Of a DNA stretch of 64,000 nucleotides, positions 1 to 8,864 are shown piece by piece (position 1 is the stretch's first letter; each line of letters starts with the position of its first letter). The notes under the pieces are model-generated. The model worked only from the letters and a program-made list of their open reading frames with translations. It was not told the origin of the DNA and did no database searches. Source of the stretch: Vibrio qingdaonensis (GTDB lineage Bacteria > Pseudomonadota > Gammaproteobacteria > Enterobacterales > Vibrionaceae); the NCBI RefSeq assembly GCF_026191675.1, contig NZ_JAKRRY010000025.1, positions 18,272 through 82,271 of the forward strand. Direction: 5' to 3'. A program made the position numbers and the translations under genes.

Positions 1-284
1 ATATTTTTTACGGTAACTCCATCAACAACCAAATGGTACCCGTTCGCCTAACTGAGCAAGAAGTCGATGAACTGTTTCACTTTGTTGCTGACAATGAAGG
101 GGCGGACATTACCGTCGATTTAGAGTCAATGACGGTATCAGCAAATGGTAAAACATATTCATTTGAAATTGATGAATTCCGTCGCCACTGTTTGCTAAAC
201 GGTTTGGATAATATTGGTTTGACACTGCAACACGCCGATAAGATAGCCGCTTATGAAGCGCAAATTCCAAGCTTTTTAAAATAA
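1..284 (+). CDS. leuD: 3-isopropylmalate dehydratase small subunit, C-terminal part (cut by window edge)
   Basis: Only the last ~94 codons are present; the open frame runs in from the left edge. The protein is the swivel-domain subunit that pairs with LeuC to convert 2-isopropylmalate to 3-isopropylmalate in cytosolic leucine synthesis. Visible family landmarks are FYGNSINNQ at the edge, the VPVRL segment, the DEFRRHCLLNGLDNIGLTLQH block (family: substrate-binding end of the swivel domain) and a terminal AYEAQIPSFL close to the E. coli C-terminus. A rho-independent terminator follows 28 bases downstream, so this is the last gene of its operon. Internal ATG at 33 is not the start because homology continues upstream of it. 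Confidence 0.95.
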   Translation, partial: IFYGNSINNQMVPVRLTEQEVDELFHFVADNEGADITVDLESMTVSANGKTYSFEIDEFRRHCLLNGLDNIGLTLQHADKIAAYEAQIPSFLK

Positions 285-312
285 GCTTTTCAATCAGCAT
301 TGATTTGGCATC

Positions 313-339
313 AATCCCGGCTCGTTAGCCGGGATTTTT
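313..339 (+). terminator. rho-independent terminator after leuD
   Basis: A 10-bp perfect stem (AATCCCGGCT / AGCCGGGATT) with a CGTT loop is followed by a T run. It closes the leu operon that enters from the left. Confidence 0.9.
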
Positions 340-488
340 ACATCTATCACCGACGCTTATTTCGCTTTTAAGTACACGAAGCCGTGGCTTGCTTTCCTGC
401 CATCCATGACAATAATTATTTCAGGATGAAAGTTTATCACGCTGGCAAAGGTCTTTTAAACCAGCCACTATCAATACGGATGTTCATT

Positions 489-1268
489 ATGTTTCGACTA
501 TTCTCATTTATTGCCCTTTTCCTGGCGACCAACGTGTTGGCCGCCCCAAAATCCGAACTTTGGGATTTCTGGAATATAAGTGACGAGTCCAATGCCCAGG
601 TGATTTCTCATCAGCCTTGGCAACAGTTTCTTGACCGCTATCTTGTGACTGAGGGCGAGAATACTTTAGTTCGCTACGTACGCGTGTCTAGCGATGACAA
701 GCAAAACTTAAAGCGTTATCTAGAACAACTTGCCAGTATCGATCCAAGAACACTGAATCAAGCAGAGCAGTATGCTTACTGGGTAAACCTTTATAACGCG
801 ATCACTGTAGACCTTATTCTTGACCGTTATCCAGTAAAATCCATCACCAAACTTGGTGGGCTATTTAGCTTTGGTCCTTGGGGAGATGATGTCATTACCA
901 TCGCAGGTCAAACACTGACACTGAATGATATTGAACACCGGATCTTGCGACCAATTTGGAACGACCCACGCACACACTACGCGGTAAATTGTGCCAGTCT
1001 AGGCTGCCCTAATTTGCAGACTCAAGCCTTTAACGCGCAAAACAGCAATGCGCTACTCGATCAAGCAGCGGCAACATACATAAATAGCAGCAAAGGCATT
1101 AACATACAGGGAGACAAAGCGACTCTGTCTTCCATCTACGAGTGGTTTGCCGAAGATTTTTCTGCGCAAGGTGGGGTGATGGCACATATCAGCCAATACC
1201 GTCCAGAAGTCGCTCAGTTCAAAGGGAAACTTGACTACGATTATGACTGGGCATTGAATTCAAAATAA
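489..1268 (+). CDS. secreted DUF547 family protein
   Basis: A 259-residue protein of unknown biochemical role. The start at 489 is preferred over upstream in-frame ATGs (384, 432, 480) because it gives a clean signal peptide (residues ~1-19, hydrophobic core FSFIALFLATNVLA, cleavage near A19) and has a GGA 8 bases upstream. DUF547 landmarks are YWVNLYNA (97-104) and NCASLGCP (167-174), the latter with two cysteines that may pair in the periplasm. It stands alone between the leuD terminator and the convergent DUF924 gene. Family members occur widely in marine gamma-proteobacteria; I do not know a proven function. Export is inferred from the signal peptide only. Confidence 0.85.
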   Translation: MFRLFSFIALFLATNVLAAPKSELWDFWNISDESNAQVISHQPWQQFLDRYLVTEGENTLVRYVRVSSDDKQNLKRYLEQLASIDPRTLNQAEQYAYWVNLYNAITVDLILDRYPVKSITKLGGLFSFGPWGDDVITIAGQTLTLNDIEHRILRPIWNDPRTHYAVNCASLGCPNLQTQAFNAQNSNALLDQAAATYINSSKGINIQGDKATLSSIYEWFAEDFSAQGGVMAHISQYRPEVAQFKGKLDYDYDWALNSK

Positions 1269-1310
1269 CGCAAACTAGCGTTATTTGCATAGGGAGAAAC
1301 AACCGCCGAG

Positions 1311-1853
1311 CTAAAAGCTCGACCCAGGTTGCGTTAAAAACTCGATTTCTTCCTGTGTAGACAGGCGTCCTAAAATGTCATTTCGATGTGGGTAGCGCCC
1401 AAAACGCGCAATAATGGCTTGGTGGCGCTGTTCAAAATCAAGGGTAGATTCAACACCATTTTGGGTAAATAATTTAACTGCGCGCTCGTGAATCACTATT
1501 GATTCACTGTGCATGAATGGCATATATAAAAAGGTACGCTCTTGTGTACTGAGCGCGGCATCTAACTTAAGCGCAATACACTCTTGCGCTAAAACAAGAG
1601 CCATGGGATCGCAAGAAAACGCACCCACTTGATCGCGATACAGGTTTCGAGAAAACTGATCCAGCACGATCACTTCAGCCAAGCGCCCTTGCGCGCACTC
1701 TCTCCATGAAGACAATTCACCAGCAGCGGCAGCAGCATGTAATTGAGTAAATCGCTTAGCAATAACCGCATCAATCGACGCCCCGCCAGAAAACCAATCA
1801 CTCGGCGTCAATTCATCGAACCAAAATGTTAATACATCCTTGTATTCCATCAT
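1311..1853 (-). CDS. DUF924 family protein
   Basis: A 180-residue cytosolic protein with the hallmarks of DUF924: an N-terminal VLTFWFDE, the central LAEVIVLDQFSRNLYR block, then FLYMPFMHSES, and a C-terminal RFGRYPHRN. The family is predicted to be all-helical with TPR-like packing, and no reaction is established. Its ATG overlaps the djlA stop by one base (TAATG), so translation is probably coupled to djlA and both share a transcript. The gene begins with two ATGs (1853 and 1850), and either could be used. Why a DUF924 protein should be co-expressed with a DnaJ-like co-chaperone is unknown. Confidence 0.88.
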   Translation of the reverse strand: MMEYKDVLTFWFDELTPSDWFSGGASIDAVIAKRFTQLHAAAAAGELSSWRECAQGRLAEVIVLDQFSRNLYRDQVGAFSCDPMALVLAQECIALKLDAALSTQERTFLYMPFMHSESIVIHERAVKLFTQNGVESTLDFEQRHQAIIARFGRYPHRNDILGRLSTQEEIEFLTQPGSSF

Positions 1854-2695
1854 TATTTAAATCCTTTTACCTTTTTGATTAAGTCATAGGCTTTTTGAAT
1901 TTCCTGAGACTTTTCTTTTGCTACATTCATCATTTCTGGCGGTAAACCTTTCGCCATCAACTTGTCAGGATGGTGCTCGTTCATCAATTTACGATGCGCA
2001 CGCTTAAGTGTTTTTGCATCCGCCGATTCATCAACCCCTAGAACATTATAGGCATCTGATAATTGAGACGCGCTGCTCGCCTGCTGCCAACTGCCACCTT
2101 GACCGCCTTGATATTGACCCCCTTCAAATCCACCATGTTGGAATCGAAATGCCGCTTCTTGCATACGCAGTCGTTGCTCTAACTGTTCCGCAGAAAAACC
2201 TAACCCCTGTGCGATACGATGCAACACATCACGCTCAGTTGGGTGGATGCTGCCATCCGCAAAGGCGGCGGAAATCTGCAGCTCCAAAAAAAACTGCAAC
2301 AGATCATGACGGCCACCAGAAGAGATTCTCACCTTGTCAAGTGTGCGCTCTAAGGGGAAATCCGCCTCTTTTCCTAGTCTAAATGCATTCTGAGCCTGCT
2401 TTTTTTGCTCACTATTAAGGTTCATACGATCCATCATAATGGTTGCAAGCTGAATCTCTTCTTGAGTCACTTGGCCTTTTGCTTTGGCCACATGCCCCAT
2501 GACTGCATAAGCAGAATTTAAAAATTCTTGCTGGCGCTCTTCCTGATTAACTCCACCAAACCCACTGCGATTGAACCCAGCACGGTTCAAGCGCCTTGCT
2601 TTATCAAACTGGTGCCCAAGGAACAATCCAAACAAGGCACCAAGAGGCCCGCCGAAGAGTATGCCAAAGAATACACCTAAAATTTTTCCTATCAT
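1853..2695 (-). CDS. djlA: membrane-anchored co-chaperone DjlA
   Basis: A type III DnaJ-like protein of 280 residues that stimulates DnaK ATPase at the inner membrane. Residues ~2-27 form one glycine-rich membrane segment (FFGILFGGPLGALFGLFLGHQFDKA), with the small-residue spacing that in E. coli DjlA supports dimerisation. A TerB-like helical domain follows (~45-170), then a glycine/glutamine linker (EGGQYQGGQGGS) and a C-terminal J domain with HPD at 242-244. The open frame extends upstream to 2764, but the family N-terminus matches the start at 2695, which has GAG upstream. It lies divergent to lptD, as in many gamma-proteobacteria, and upstream of a DUF924 gene. Confidence 0.93.
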   Translation of the reverse strand: MIGKILGVFFGILFGGPLGALFGLFLGHQFDKARRLNRAGFNRSGFGGVNQEERQQEFLNSAYAVMGHVAKAKGQVTQEEIQLATIMMDRMNLNSEQKKQAQNAFRLGKEADFPLERTLDKVRISSGGRHDLLQFFLELQISAAFADGSIHPTERDVLHRIAQGLGFSAEQLEQRLRMQEAAFRFQHGGFEGGQYQGGQGGSWQQASSASQLSDAYNVLGVDESADAKTLKRAHRKLMNEHHPDKLMAKGLPPEMMNVAKEKSQEIQKAYDLIKKVKGFK

Positions 2696-2854
2696 TTGTA
2701 TAATGTGCTCTCTATCTATGAATTTTTGCGTTGATTCGCAGTCTACTAGTGTCTGTAAGGTCAATTTCCTTTATGATAGGAACCGTCTTATATACGATTC
2801 AATATCAATCGTTTTCAATAGAATGAATCAAGTTAAACAGGATAGTACAACTCG

Positions 2855-5170
2855 ATGTCACGTTATTCACGCTCATATCTAGCGGCTTCTGTCGCTGCTG
2901 CGCTGCTCGCGTCCTACGCACACGCCGAAGATACATCGAAAAATAATGGGCAAACTATGCCTCCAACAGACCAGTGCTCTGTTGATACTGCACAAAGTTC
3001 TGATTCCAATCAAGAGCCAATCAATATTGAAGCCGACTCATTAGAGGCGATCAATGGTCAGCGCGCGACCTATAAAGGGGATGTGGTTGTCACTCAAGGC
3101 AATAAAACCATCACCGCGGATCAAGTAACGCTGCACCAACAAGAAAGCATTGTTGTTGGTGAGGGCAACGTTGTCATGAATGATGGTGAGATCAAAGTGG
3201 TATCGGATAAAGTCACTAATAACCTAAGTAAAGATGATCTGACACTCGAAAATACTCAATACGAATTTCTTTGCACCCCTGGACGTGGTGAAGCTGTTTT
3301 TATCTCTAAAACAGGCAAGAAAATGTATGAAATTGAGGATGGCTCTATCACTTCTTGTCCAGAAGGTGATAATTCATGGCGCTTCTTAGCAAGCGATATG
3401 GACATAGACCCTAATGAAGAAGTGGCAACACTCTACAATGCGAGAGTTGAAGTTCAAAAAGTGCCTATATTCTATTTGCCTTATATGCAAATGCCAATTG
3501 GTGATAAACGTAAAACAGGTGTATTACGTCCGTCGGCCTCACTTGGCTCTAAAAACGGTTTTGAATTTTCACTGCCGGTTTACTGGAACCTTGCCGAAAA
3601 TTACGATTTGCTCACTACTTTTAATTATATGCAAAATCGTGGTTTACAGCTCAAAGGTAACTTTAGATACTTAACTGCTGGCAGCAACGGACAATTACGA
3701 GCTGAAGTCTTGGGAACCGACAAAAAATATGAAGATAAAGGTGCTAGGTGGGCCGCTCAATTTAATAACAACACCTCTTTCAACCAAAACTGGGGATTAA
3801 GAGTAGATTACTCTCAAGTGAGTGATATTGAATATTTCACAGATATGGACTCAAGCCTTGGTAACCGTTCTGACGGTCAACTTCTTCAAGAGGGAGAGCT
3901 CACCTTTAGAAATGAACGCTGGGACACTGCAGTCAGAGTTCGTGACTTCCAGATACTTGTTGATAACAGTAAACCTTACCAACTAGCTCCTCAGTTTGAA
4001 GCAGATTACCACCTGCCAAATATCTATGGAGACCTAAATTTTGATTTCATCAGTCACATTTCTCATTTCGTAACCGATGACACAACAAAACCAGAAGCCA
4101 CTCGAGTCCATTTTGAACCCGGTATAACACTGCCACTTGCTACCACCTGGGGAACGTGGACGACAGAAGCTAGATACCTTTCAACATATTACGACCAAGA
4201 CATCAGAGATTTAGTCTATGATAACAATGGTAACGTGAGACCGTTGGAAGAAAGCGTATTTAGAAATATTCCCCAATTTAGAACTCATGCAGGCGTAGTA
4301 TTGGAGCGTGGGACCACCATGGTTAAGGACTACACACAGACCCTAGAGCCGCAAATTCAATATTTATATGTACCAGAAGTAAATCAAGATGGCATTTATG
4401 AATACGACACCACTCTTTTACAAACAGATTATTACGGGCTGTTCCGTTCTAGGAAGTACAGTGGTGTCGATAAAATTGCAGCAGCGAACCAAATTAGTTA
4501 TGGCGCCTCAAGTCGATTTTATGATAGTTCAAACAAAGAGCGATTGGCCGTCTCATTTGGTCAAATCTATTATCTTGATGCGGGTACGAAAAACCCTAAC
4601 TCTTACCCTGATGCATCATCAAACTACTCTGCCTGGGCTGTAGAAACAGATTTCAATTATAACGACCGTATTTTCTATCGCGGTGGTATTCAATATGATG
4701 TTGACGGTTCCCAGATCTCACTCGGCAACTCAACTCTGGAGTACCGTGTAGGTAGTGACTATATTCAAGCGAACTATCGCTATGTCACTAAAGAGTACAT
4801 TGAAAATACCGTGAACCTCGGAGATATAACAAATATCACTAAGAATGGTATTTCACAAGTAGGCCTGCTAGGAGGCTATCGCATTAATACCAACTGGATA
4901 ATGAGTGGGCAGTATTATTACGACACGACCGAAAACGTGTCTATGGAGTGGCTTGCTCAAATTCAATATGAATCAGACTGTTGGTATTTAGGCTTTGATT
5001 TAAGTAAGCAGCTTCGCTCTTGGGAAAACGGCATTGGTCAGGATCCTATTTTCGAAGAAAACATCCGAGTCAACTTCGGAATAACCGGGCTTGGGGGTAG
5101 TACTGCGCCCCCACCGTCACCGAATGGTAACGCATTGAAATATAGCCGACCTTTTACATTGAGTAACTAA
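2855..5170 (+). CDS. lptD: LPS-assembly outer membrane protein LptD
   Basis: A 771-residue outer-membrane beta-barrel that with LptE inserts lipopolysaccharide into the outer leaflet. Residues 1-24 are a signal peptide (ASYAHA cleavage). Residues ~55-190 form the periplasmic OstA/LptA-like beta-jellyroll (INIEADSLEAINGQRATYKGD), and the rest is barrel, including the conserved VPIFYLPYMQMPIGDKRKTG and TQTLEPQIQYLYVP segments. Cysteines are at 41, 140, 168 and 709. The E. coli protein has a Cys-Cys pair in the barrel where this one has only Cys709 (see findings). It heads the lptD-surA-pdxA-rsmA-apaG-apaH run; surA encodes the chaperone needed for LptD folding. Confidence 0.96.
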   Translation: MSRYSRSYLAASVAAALLASYAHAEDTSKNNGQTMPPTDQCSVDTAQSSDSNQEPINIEADSLEAINGQRATYKGDVVVTQGNKTITADQVTLHQQESIVVGEGNVVMNDGEIKVVSDKVTNNLSKDDLTLENTQYEFLCTPGRGEAVFISKTGKKMYEIEDGSITSCPEGDNSWRFLASDMDIDPNEEVATLYNARVEVQKVPIFYLPYMQMPIGDKRKTGVLRPSASLGSKNGFEFSLPVYWNLAENYDLLTTFNYMQNRGLQLKGNFRYLTAGSNGQLRAEVLGTDKKYEDKGARWAAQFNNNTSFNQNWGLRVDYSQVSDIEYFTDMDSSLGNRSDGQLLQEGELTFRNERWDTAVRVRDFQILVDNSKPYQLAPQFEADYHLPNIYGDLNFDFISHISHFVTDDTTKPEATRVHFEPGITLPLATTWGTWTTEARYLSTYYDQDIRDLVYDNNGNVRPLEESVFRNIPQFRTHAGVVLERGTTMVKDYTQTLEPQIQYLYVPEVNQDGIYEYDTTLLQTDYYGLFRSRKYSGVDKIAAANQISYGASSRFYDSSNKERLAVSFGQIYYLDAGTKNPNSYPDASSNYSAWAVETDFNYNDRIFYRGGIQYDVDGSQISLGNSTLEYRVGSDYIQANYRYVTKEYIENTVNLGDITNITKNGISQVGLLGGYRINTNWIMSGQYYYDTTENVSMEWLAQIQYESDCWYLGFDLSKQLRSWENGIGQDPIFEENIRVNFGITGLGGSTAPPPSPNGNALKYSRPFTLSN

Positions 5171-5193
5171 GCTATTCAGTTCAAGGAACTTTA

Positions 5194-5226
5194 TAAACTT
5201 CTCCCACTCTTAGTTGGAGAAGTTTA
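5194..5226 (+). other. intercistronic hairpin between lptD and surA
   Basis: Eleven-base complementary arms (TAAACTTCTCC at 5194-5204 and GGAGAAGTTTA at 5216-5226) form a stem just upstream of the surA ribosome-binding site. There is no T run, so it is more likely an RNA-processing or stability element than a terminator. Confidence 0.6.
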
Positions 5227-5240
5227 CACTAGGAATATCG

Positions 5241-6545
5241 ATGAAATTTATTAGCAAAATTCTCTCTACCTTATTATGCGCGACCGTCGCACTGCACGCG
5301 CTTGCGGCACCGGTTGAACTAGATAGAGTACGCATCGTGGTTAACGATGGCGTTATTTTACAAAGCGACATTGAGTCAGCCACAAAGACTCTGTTTGCCA
5401 ATGCGAAAAAAAACAACCAAGAGTTGCCATCACAAGACATCATTCAAGAGCAAATCCTCGATAAGTTAATTTTAGAAAAGCTGCAGCTTCAAGAAGCGGA
5501 AAGAATTGGGGTTCGAATCGATGATAATCGCCTTGAAGAAACGTTAAAGGACATTGCAAAAAACAACCAACAAAGCGTGGCTCAGCTTCGCCAAACTGTC
5601 GCAGAGGAAGGCTTGGGTTGGGAATCATTTCGTGAGCAAATTCGTGACGAAATTGCCGCTAGTGAAGCGCGCAACGCTATGGTTAGACAGCGTATTAACA
5701 TCCTACCAGCAGAAGTCGACAACCTCGCAGAGCTACTTGCACAAGAAAGCAATGCCACCGTCACCTATAACATTCGCCATATTCAATTACGTTTCAAAGA
5801 GGGTGAAGACAAAAGTGACGTTGAGAAGCAGGCAAAAGATATCGTCGCCAAGCTTAAAGATGGTGAAGACTTTGCCACCATGGCTTACACCTACTCAAAA
5901 GGTCCCAAAGCCCTAGAGGGCGGTGATTGGGGTTGGATGCGAAAAGAAGAAATGCCCACTATTTTTGCTGACCAAATCAAAATGCAAACTAAAGGTAGCA
6001 TTATTGGTCCATTCCGCAGTGGTGTAGGGTTCCATATCCTGAAGATTGAAGACGTTAAAGGCCTAGAAACCGTTTCGGTCACTGAAGTGAACGCGCGTCA
6101 TATTCTAATAAAACCAACCGTCATTTTGAGCGATGAAGGCGTTAAGCGTGCCCTCAACAGCTACATTCAAAAAATTCAAAACGGTGATGCTACCTTCGCA
6201 GAACTTGCCGAGCAATACAGCGCCGATCCTGGCTCTGCCGCTCAAGGCGGCGAACTTGGTTACCAAACCCCTGAACTGTATGTGCCTGAATTTAAACACC
6301 AGGTAGAAACATTGCCTATCGGTCAAATCAGTGCTCCATTTAAAACCGTTCACGGTTGGCATATCGTCGAAGTCTTAGACCGACGTGATGTCGATAAAAC
6401 GGGTTCTGCGATGCAAAACCGTGCTTATCGCATTTTGTTTAACCGTAAGTTCAACGAAGAAGCTTCCGCATGGATGCAAGAAATCCGCGCTAGCGCGTTT
6501 GTTGAAATGATCAAAGATGAAGACACTGATGATGACAGCAACTAA
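5241..6545 (+). CDS. surA: periplasmic peptidyl-prolyl isomerase / OMP chaperone SurA
   Basis: A 434-residue periplasmic chaperone for outer-membrane proteins. The start at 5241 is chosen over 5214 because AGGA lies 6 bases upstream and the first ~21 residues form a signal peptide (LLCATVALHALAA). Then comes the N-terminal chaperone domain (~22-165, with VELDRVRIVVNDGVILQSD) and two parvulin domains: one around residues 170-270 (NIRHIQLRF ... GDWGWMRKEEMP) and one around 285-380 (ARHILIKP ... GGELGYQTPELYVPEF). A C-terminal helix packs on the chaperone domain in the E. coli structure. Length matches the E. coli protein (428). Its 3' end overlaps the probable start of pdxA. Confidence 0.95.
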   Translation: MKFISKILSTLLCATVALHALAAPVELDRVRIVVNDGVILQSDIESATKTLFANAKKNNQELPSQDIIQEQILDKLILEKLQLQEAERIGVRIDDNRLEETLKDIAKNNQQSVAQLRQTVAEEGLGWESFREQIRDEIAASEARNAMVRQRINILPAEVDNLAELLAQESNATVTYNIRHIQLRFKEGEDKSDVEKQAKDIVAKLKDGEDFATMAYTYSKGPKALEGGDWGWMRKEEMPTIFADQIKMQTKGSIIGPFRSGVGFHILKIEDVKGLETVSVTEVNARHILIKPTVILSDEGVKRALNSYIQKIQNGDATFAELAEQYSADPGSAAQGGELGYQTPELYVPEFKHQVETLPIGQISAPFKTVHGWHIVEVLDRRDVDKTGSAMQNRAYRILFNRKFNEEASAWMQEIRASAFVEMIKDEDTDDDSN

Positions 6546-7563
6546 TCAAGCCACTGAGCAAGCCGATTCTATGTTAAGAAAAACAAAACGAATCCTCATC
6601 ACCGCGGGAGAGCCTGCTGGTATTGGCCCCGATCTGGTTGTCGCCCTATCCCAACGCGAATGGCCTTATCAGATCGTGGTCTGCGCCGATAAGTCTCTGA
6701 TAGCCGAGCGAGCAAAACAGCTTAATACGGATTTATCGCTCATCGATTACGATAAGGCATGTCAGGAGAAGCATCAGGTTGGTACTCTCGTTATCCTGCA
6801 TGAACCATTAAGCTCCCCAGCACAAGCGGGAAAGCTCGATGAGTCTAACGGTCAGTACGTATTAAATACGCTAGAAAAAGCAGCAAAAGGCTGTATGAAT
6901 GGCGAGTTTGATGCTATTGTCACCGGCCCTGTGCATAAAGGGGTGATCAACCGTGCTGGTGTCAGCTTCAGCGGCCATACAGAGTTCTTTGCTGAAGTGT
7001 CAAATACACCGCTCGTCGTAATGATGTTGGCTACCGAAGGCCTACGTACTGCATTAGTCACGACCCACTTGCCTTTGACGGCCGTTTCTGCCGCGATAAC
7101 CAAAGAGCGCGTTGCCAGTATCATAGAGATACTGCACCATGACCTCGTTAGCAAGTTTGGTATTGATCATCCAACTATTTATGTATGTGGGTTAAACCCC
7201 CACGCAGGAGAAGATGGTGTTCTAGGTTCGGAGGAAATCGACACGATTACACCAACGCTAGACACCCTTCGCAGGGAAAAAGGTTATAACCTTATCGGCC
7301 CACTACCTGCCGATACGATTTTCAATGACAAATACCTGCGCGATGCAGACGCTGTTTTAGGTATGTATCACGACCAAGTGCTTCCTGTATTAAAATACAA
7401 AGGCTTTGGTCGTTCAGTAAATATCACACTTGGTCTACCCTTTATAAGGACATCGGTTGATCATGGCACTGCTTTAGATCTTGCAGGCACTGGCCTTGCA
7501 GACTTTGGCAGCTTTGAGACAGCATTAGCATACGCGATAGATTTAGTAGAGAGCAGACAATGA
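6532..7563 (+). CDS. pdxA: 4-hydroxythreonine-4-phosphate dehydrogenase
   Basis: NAD-dependent, metal-requiring oxidation of 4-phosphohydroxy-L-threonine in pyridoxal phosphate synthesis; a cytosolic dimer. Landmarks are TAGEPAGIGPDL near the N-terminus, TGPVHKG, GHTEFFAE (first metal histidine), CGLNPHAGEDG (second) and MYHDQVLPVLKYKGFG (third, with the phosphate-binding lysine). The start is uncertain: in-frame ATGs occur at 6517, 6529, 6532 and 6571. 6532 has AAGAC 7 bases upstream and overlaps surA by 14 bases, while 6571 would give a protein nearer the usual ~330 residues. The stop overlaps the rsmA start as ATGA, so the two are translationally coupled. Confidence 0.93.
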   Translation: MTATNQATEQADSMLRKTKRILITAGEPAGIGPDLVVALSQREWPYQIVVCADKSLIAERAKQLNTDLSLIDYDKACQEKHQVGTLVILHEPLSSPAQAGKLDESNGQYVLNTLEKAAKGCMNGEFDAIVTGPVHKGVINRAGVSFSGHTEFFAEVSNTPLVVMMLATEGLRTALVTTHLPLTAVSAAITKERVASIIEILHHDLVSKFGIDHPTIYVCGLNPHAGEDGVLGSEEIDTITPTLDTLRREKGYNLIGPLPADTIFNDKYLRDADAVLGMYHDQVLPVLKYKGFGRSVNITLGLPFIRTSVDHGTALDLAGTGLADFGSFETALAYAIDLVESRQ

Positions 7564-8366
7564 GAAATGATGTCCACTTGGGGCACAAAGCGAGAAAACG
7601 TTTTGGTCAAAACTTCCTTAACGATCCGTACATCATCGATGGCATCGTATCGTCTATCAATCCAAGACCGGGTCAAAACCTAGTTGAGATTGGTCCAGGT
7701 CTTGGTGCCATCACTGAGCCAGTCGGTAAAGAAGTGGATAAACTAACGGTTATCGAATTGGACCGTGACTTGGCTGAACGCCTGCGTAACCACCCAGATT
7801 TGGCAGATAAGCTGACCATCCATGAAGGCGATGCTATGCGCTTCGATTTCACTCAACTGGTGAAGCCGAATAACAAGCTGCGTATTTTTGGTAACCTACC
7901 ATACAATATCTCAACGCCACTGATGTTCCACCTATTTGAATTTCATAAAGATATTCAAGACATGCACTTCATGTTGCAAAAAGAAGTGGTCAACCGCTTA
8001 GCAGCAGGTCCAGGCAGTAAAGCCTATGGTCGCTTAACGGTTATGGCACAATATTACTGTAAAGTCGTCCCTGTACTAGAAGTCCCACCAACGGCGTTTG
8101 TTCCACCACCAAAAGTGGACTCAGCCGTTGTGCGCTTAATGCCTTATGAAGTGTTACCGCACCCAGCCAAAAACATTAAGTGGTTAGAGCGTGTATGCCG
8201 CGATGGCTTCAACCAACGCAGAAAGACGGTTCGAAATTGCTACAAGTCTCTTCTGTCTACTGAAATACTCGAAGAGCTTGGGGTTAACCCAGGCATGCGC
8301 CCAGAAAACCTCACTCTGGAGCAATTTGTTGCCATGGCCAACTGGCTAGAAGACAACCACAAATAA
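7560..8366 (+). CDS. rsmA: 16S rRNA dimethyltransferase RsmA (KsgA)
   Basis: Uses SAM to dimethylate the two adjacent adenines (A1518/A1519 in E. coli numbering) near the 3' end of 16S rRNA, a late checkpoint of 30S assembly. Motifs seen: RKRFGQNFLND (N-terminal RNA-binding), VEIGPGLGAIT (SAM motif I), IELDRD (motif II), EGDAMRFD, FGNLPYNIS (catalytic motif IV, NLPY), and the C-terminal FNQRRKTVRN. Length 268 matches the family. Translation is probably coupled to pdxA through ATGA. A hairpin with eight Ts follows, before apaG, and may reduce read-through. Confidence 0.97.
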   Translation: MRNDVHLGHKARKRFGQNFLNDPYIIDGIVSSINPRPGQNLVEIGPGLGAITEPVGKEVDKLTVIELDRDLAERLRNHPDLADKLTIHEGDAMRFDFTQLVKPNNKLRIFGNLPYNISTPLMFHLFEFHKDIQDMHFMLQKEVVNRLAAGPGSKAYGRLTVMAQYYCKVVPVLEVPPTAFVPPPKVDSAVVRLMPYEVLPHPAKNIKWLERVCRDGFNQRRKTVRNCYKSLLSTEILEELGVNPGMRPENLTLEQFVAMANWLEDNHK

Positions 8367-8375
8367 TGAACGCTG

Positions 8376-8408
8376 CGCCTAACATTTATAATGTTGGGCG
8401 TTTTTTTT
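8376..8408 (+). terminator. terminator or attenuator between rsmA and apaG
   Basis: CGCCTAACATT and AATGTTGGGCG form an 11-bp stem with one G-U pair and a 3-base loop, followed by eight Ts. The apaG ribosome-binding site starts only a few bases later, so this is likely a partial terminator that lowers apaG/apaH expression relative to rsmA. Confidence 0.75.
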
Positions 8409-8425
8409 AAGCAAAGGAGAGAGAC

Positions 8426-8806
8426 ATGGATACTTCTTCCCCTTGTGTTAAATGCCAAGTACATACCAAATACATTGCAGAGCAGTCTGATCCCGATAAT
8501 CAACGCTTTGTCTTTGCTTACATCATCACCATTAAAAATCTTAGCAAAGAGACAATCCAGTTACTTAGTCGCCGCTGGTTAATCACCGATGCAAATGGTA
8601 AACAAATGAGTATTGAAGGTGATGGCGTTGTTGGGCAACAACCGATAATTGAGGGCAATGACGAATACACATACAGTAGTGGTACCGCAATAGAAACCCC
8701 GGTTGGAGTCATGCAAGGTCACTACGTCATGATTGATGGAAAGGGAACAGCGTTCAACGCGGAAATTGAACCCTTTCGCCTTGCCGTGCCAAATATTCTC
8801 AATTAA
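8426..8806 (+). CDS. apaG: ApaG (CorD) family protein
   Basis: A 126-residue protein of the ApaG/DUF525 fold (fibronectin-III-like beta sandwich), conserved beside rsmA and apaH in gamma-proteobacteria. Its biochemical role is not settled; Salmonella mutants (corD) affect cobalt/magnesium efflux. Signature stretches are FAYIITIKNLSKETIQLLSRRWLITDANG, GEGVVGxQP-like GDGVVGQQPII and YSSGTAIETPVGVMQGHY. A strong ribosome-binding site (AAAGGAGAGAGAC) sits just upstream, in line with the hairpin before it: poor transcription, good translation. Confidence 0.95.
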   Translation: MDTSSPCVKCQVHTKYIAEQSDPDNQRFVFAYIITIKNLSKETIQLLSRRWLITDANGKQMSIEGDGVVGQQPIIEGNDEYTYSSGTAIETPVGVMQGHYVMIDGKGTAFNAEIEPFRLAVPNILN

Positions 8807-8864
8807 AACTATATACTAGCCGCATAAATTCACCTCACGCTTTATCTCGTGTAGCATGGCGTTG

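Noticed and set aside
2779..2810. Possible sigma-E promoter (GGAACCG) before lptD
   Set aside because: The -35-like GGAAC is present but no TCTGA/TCAAA-like -10 lies at 16-17 bases; spacing to TCAAT is 13 or 19.
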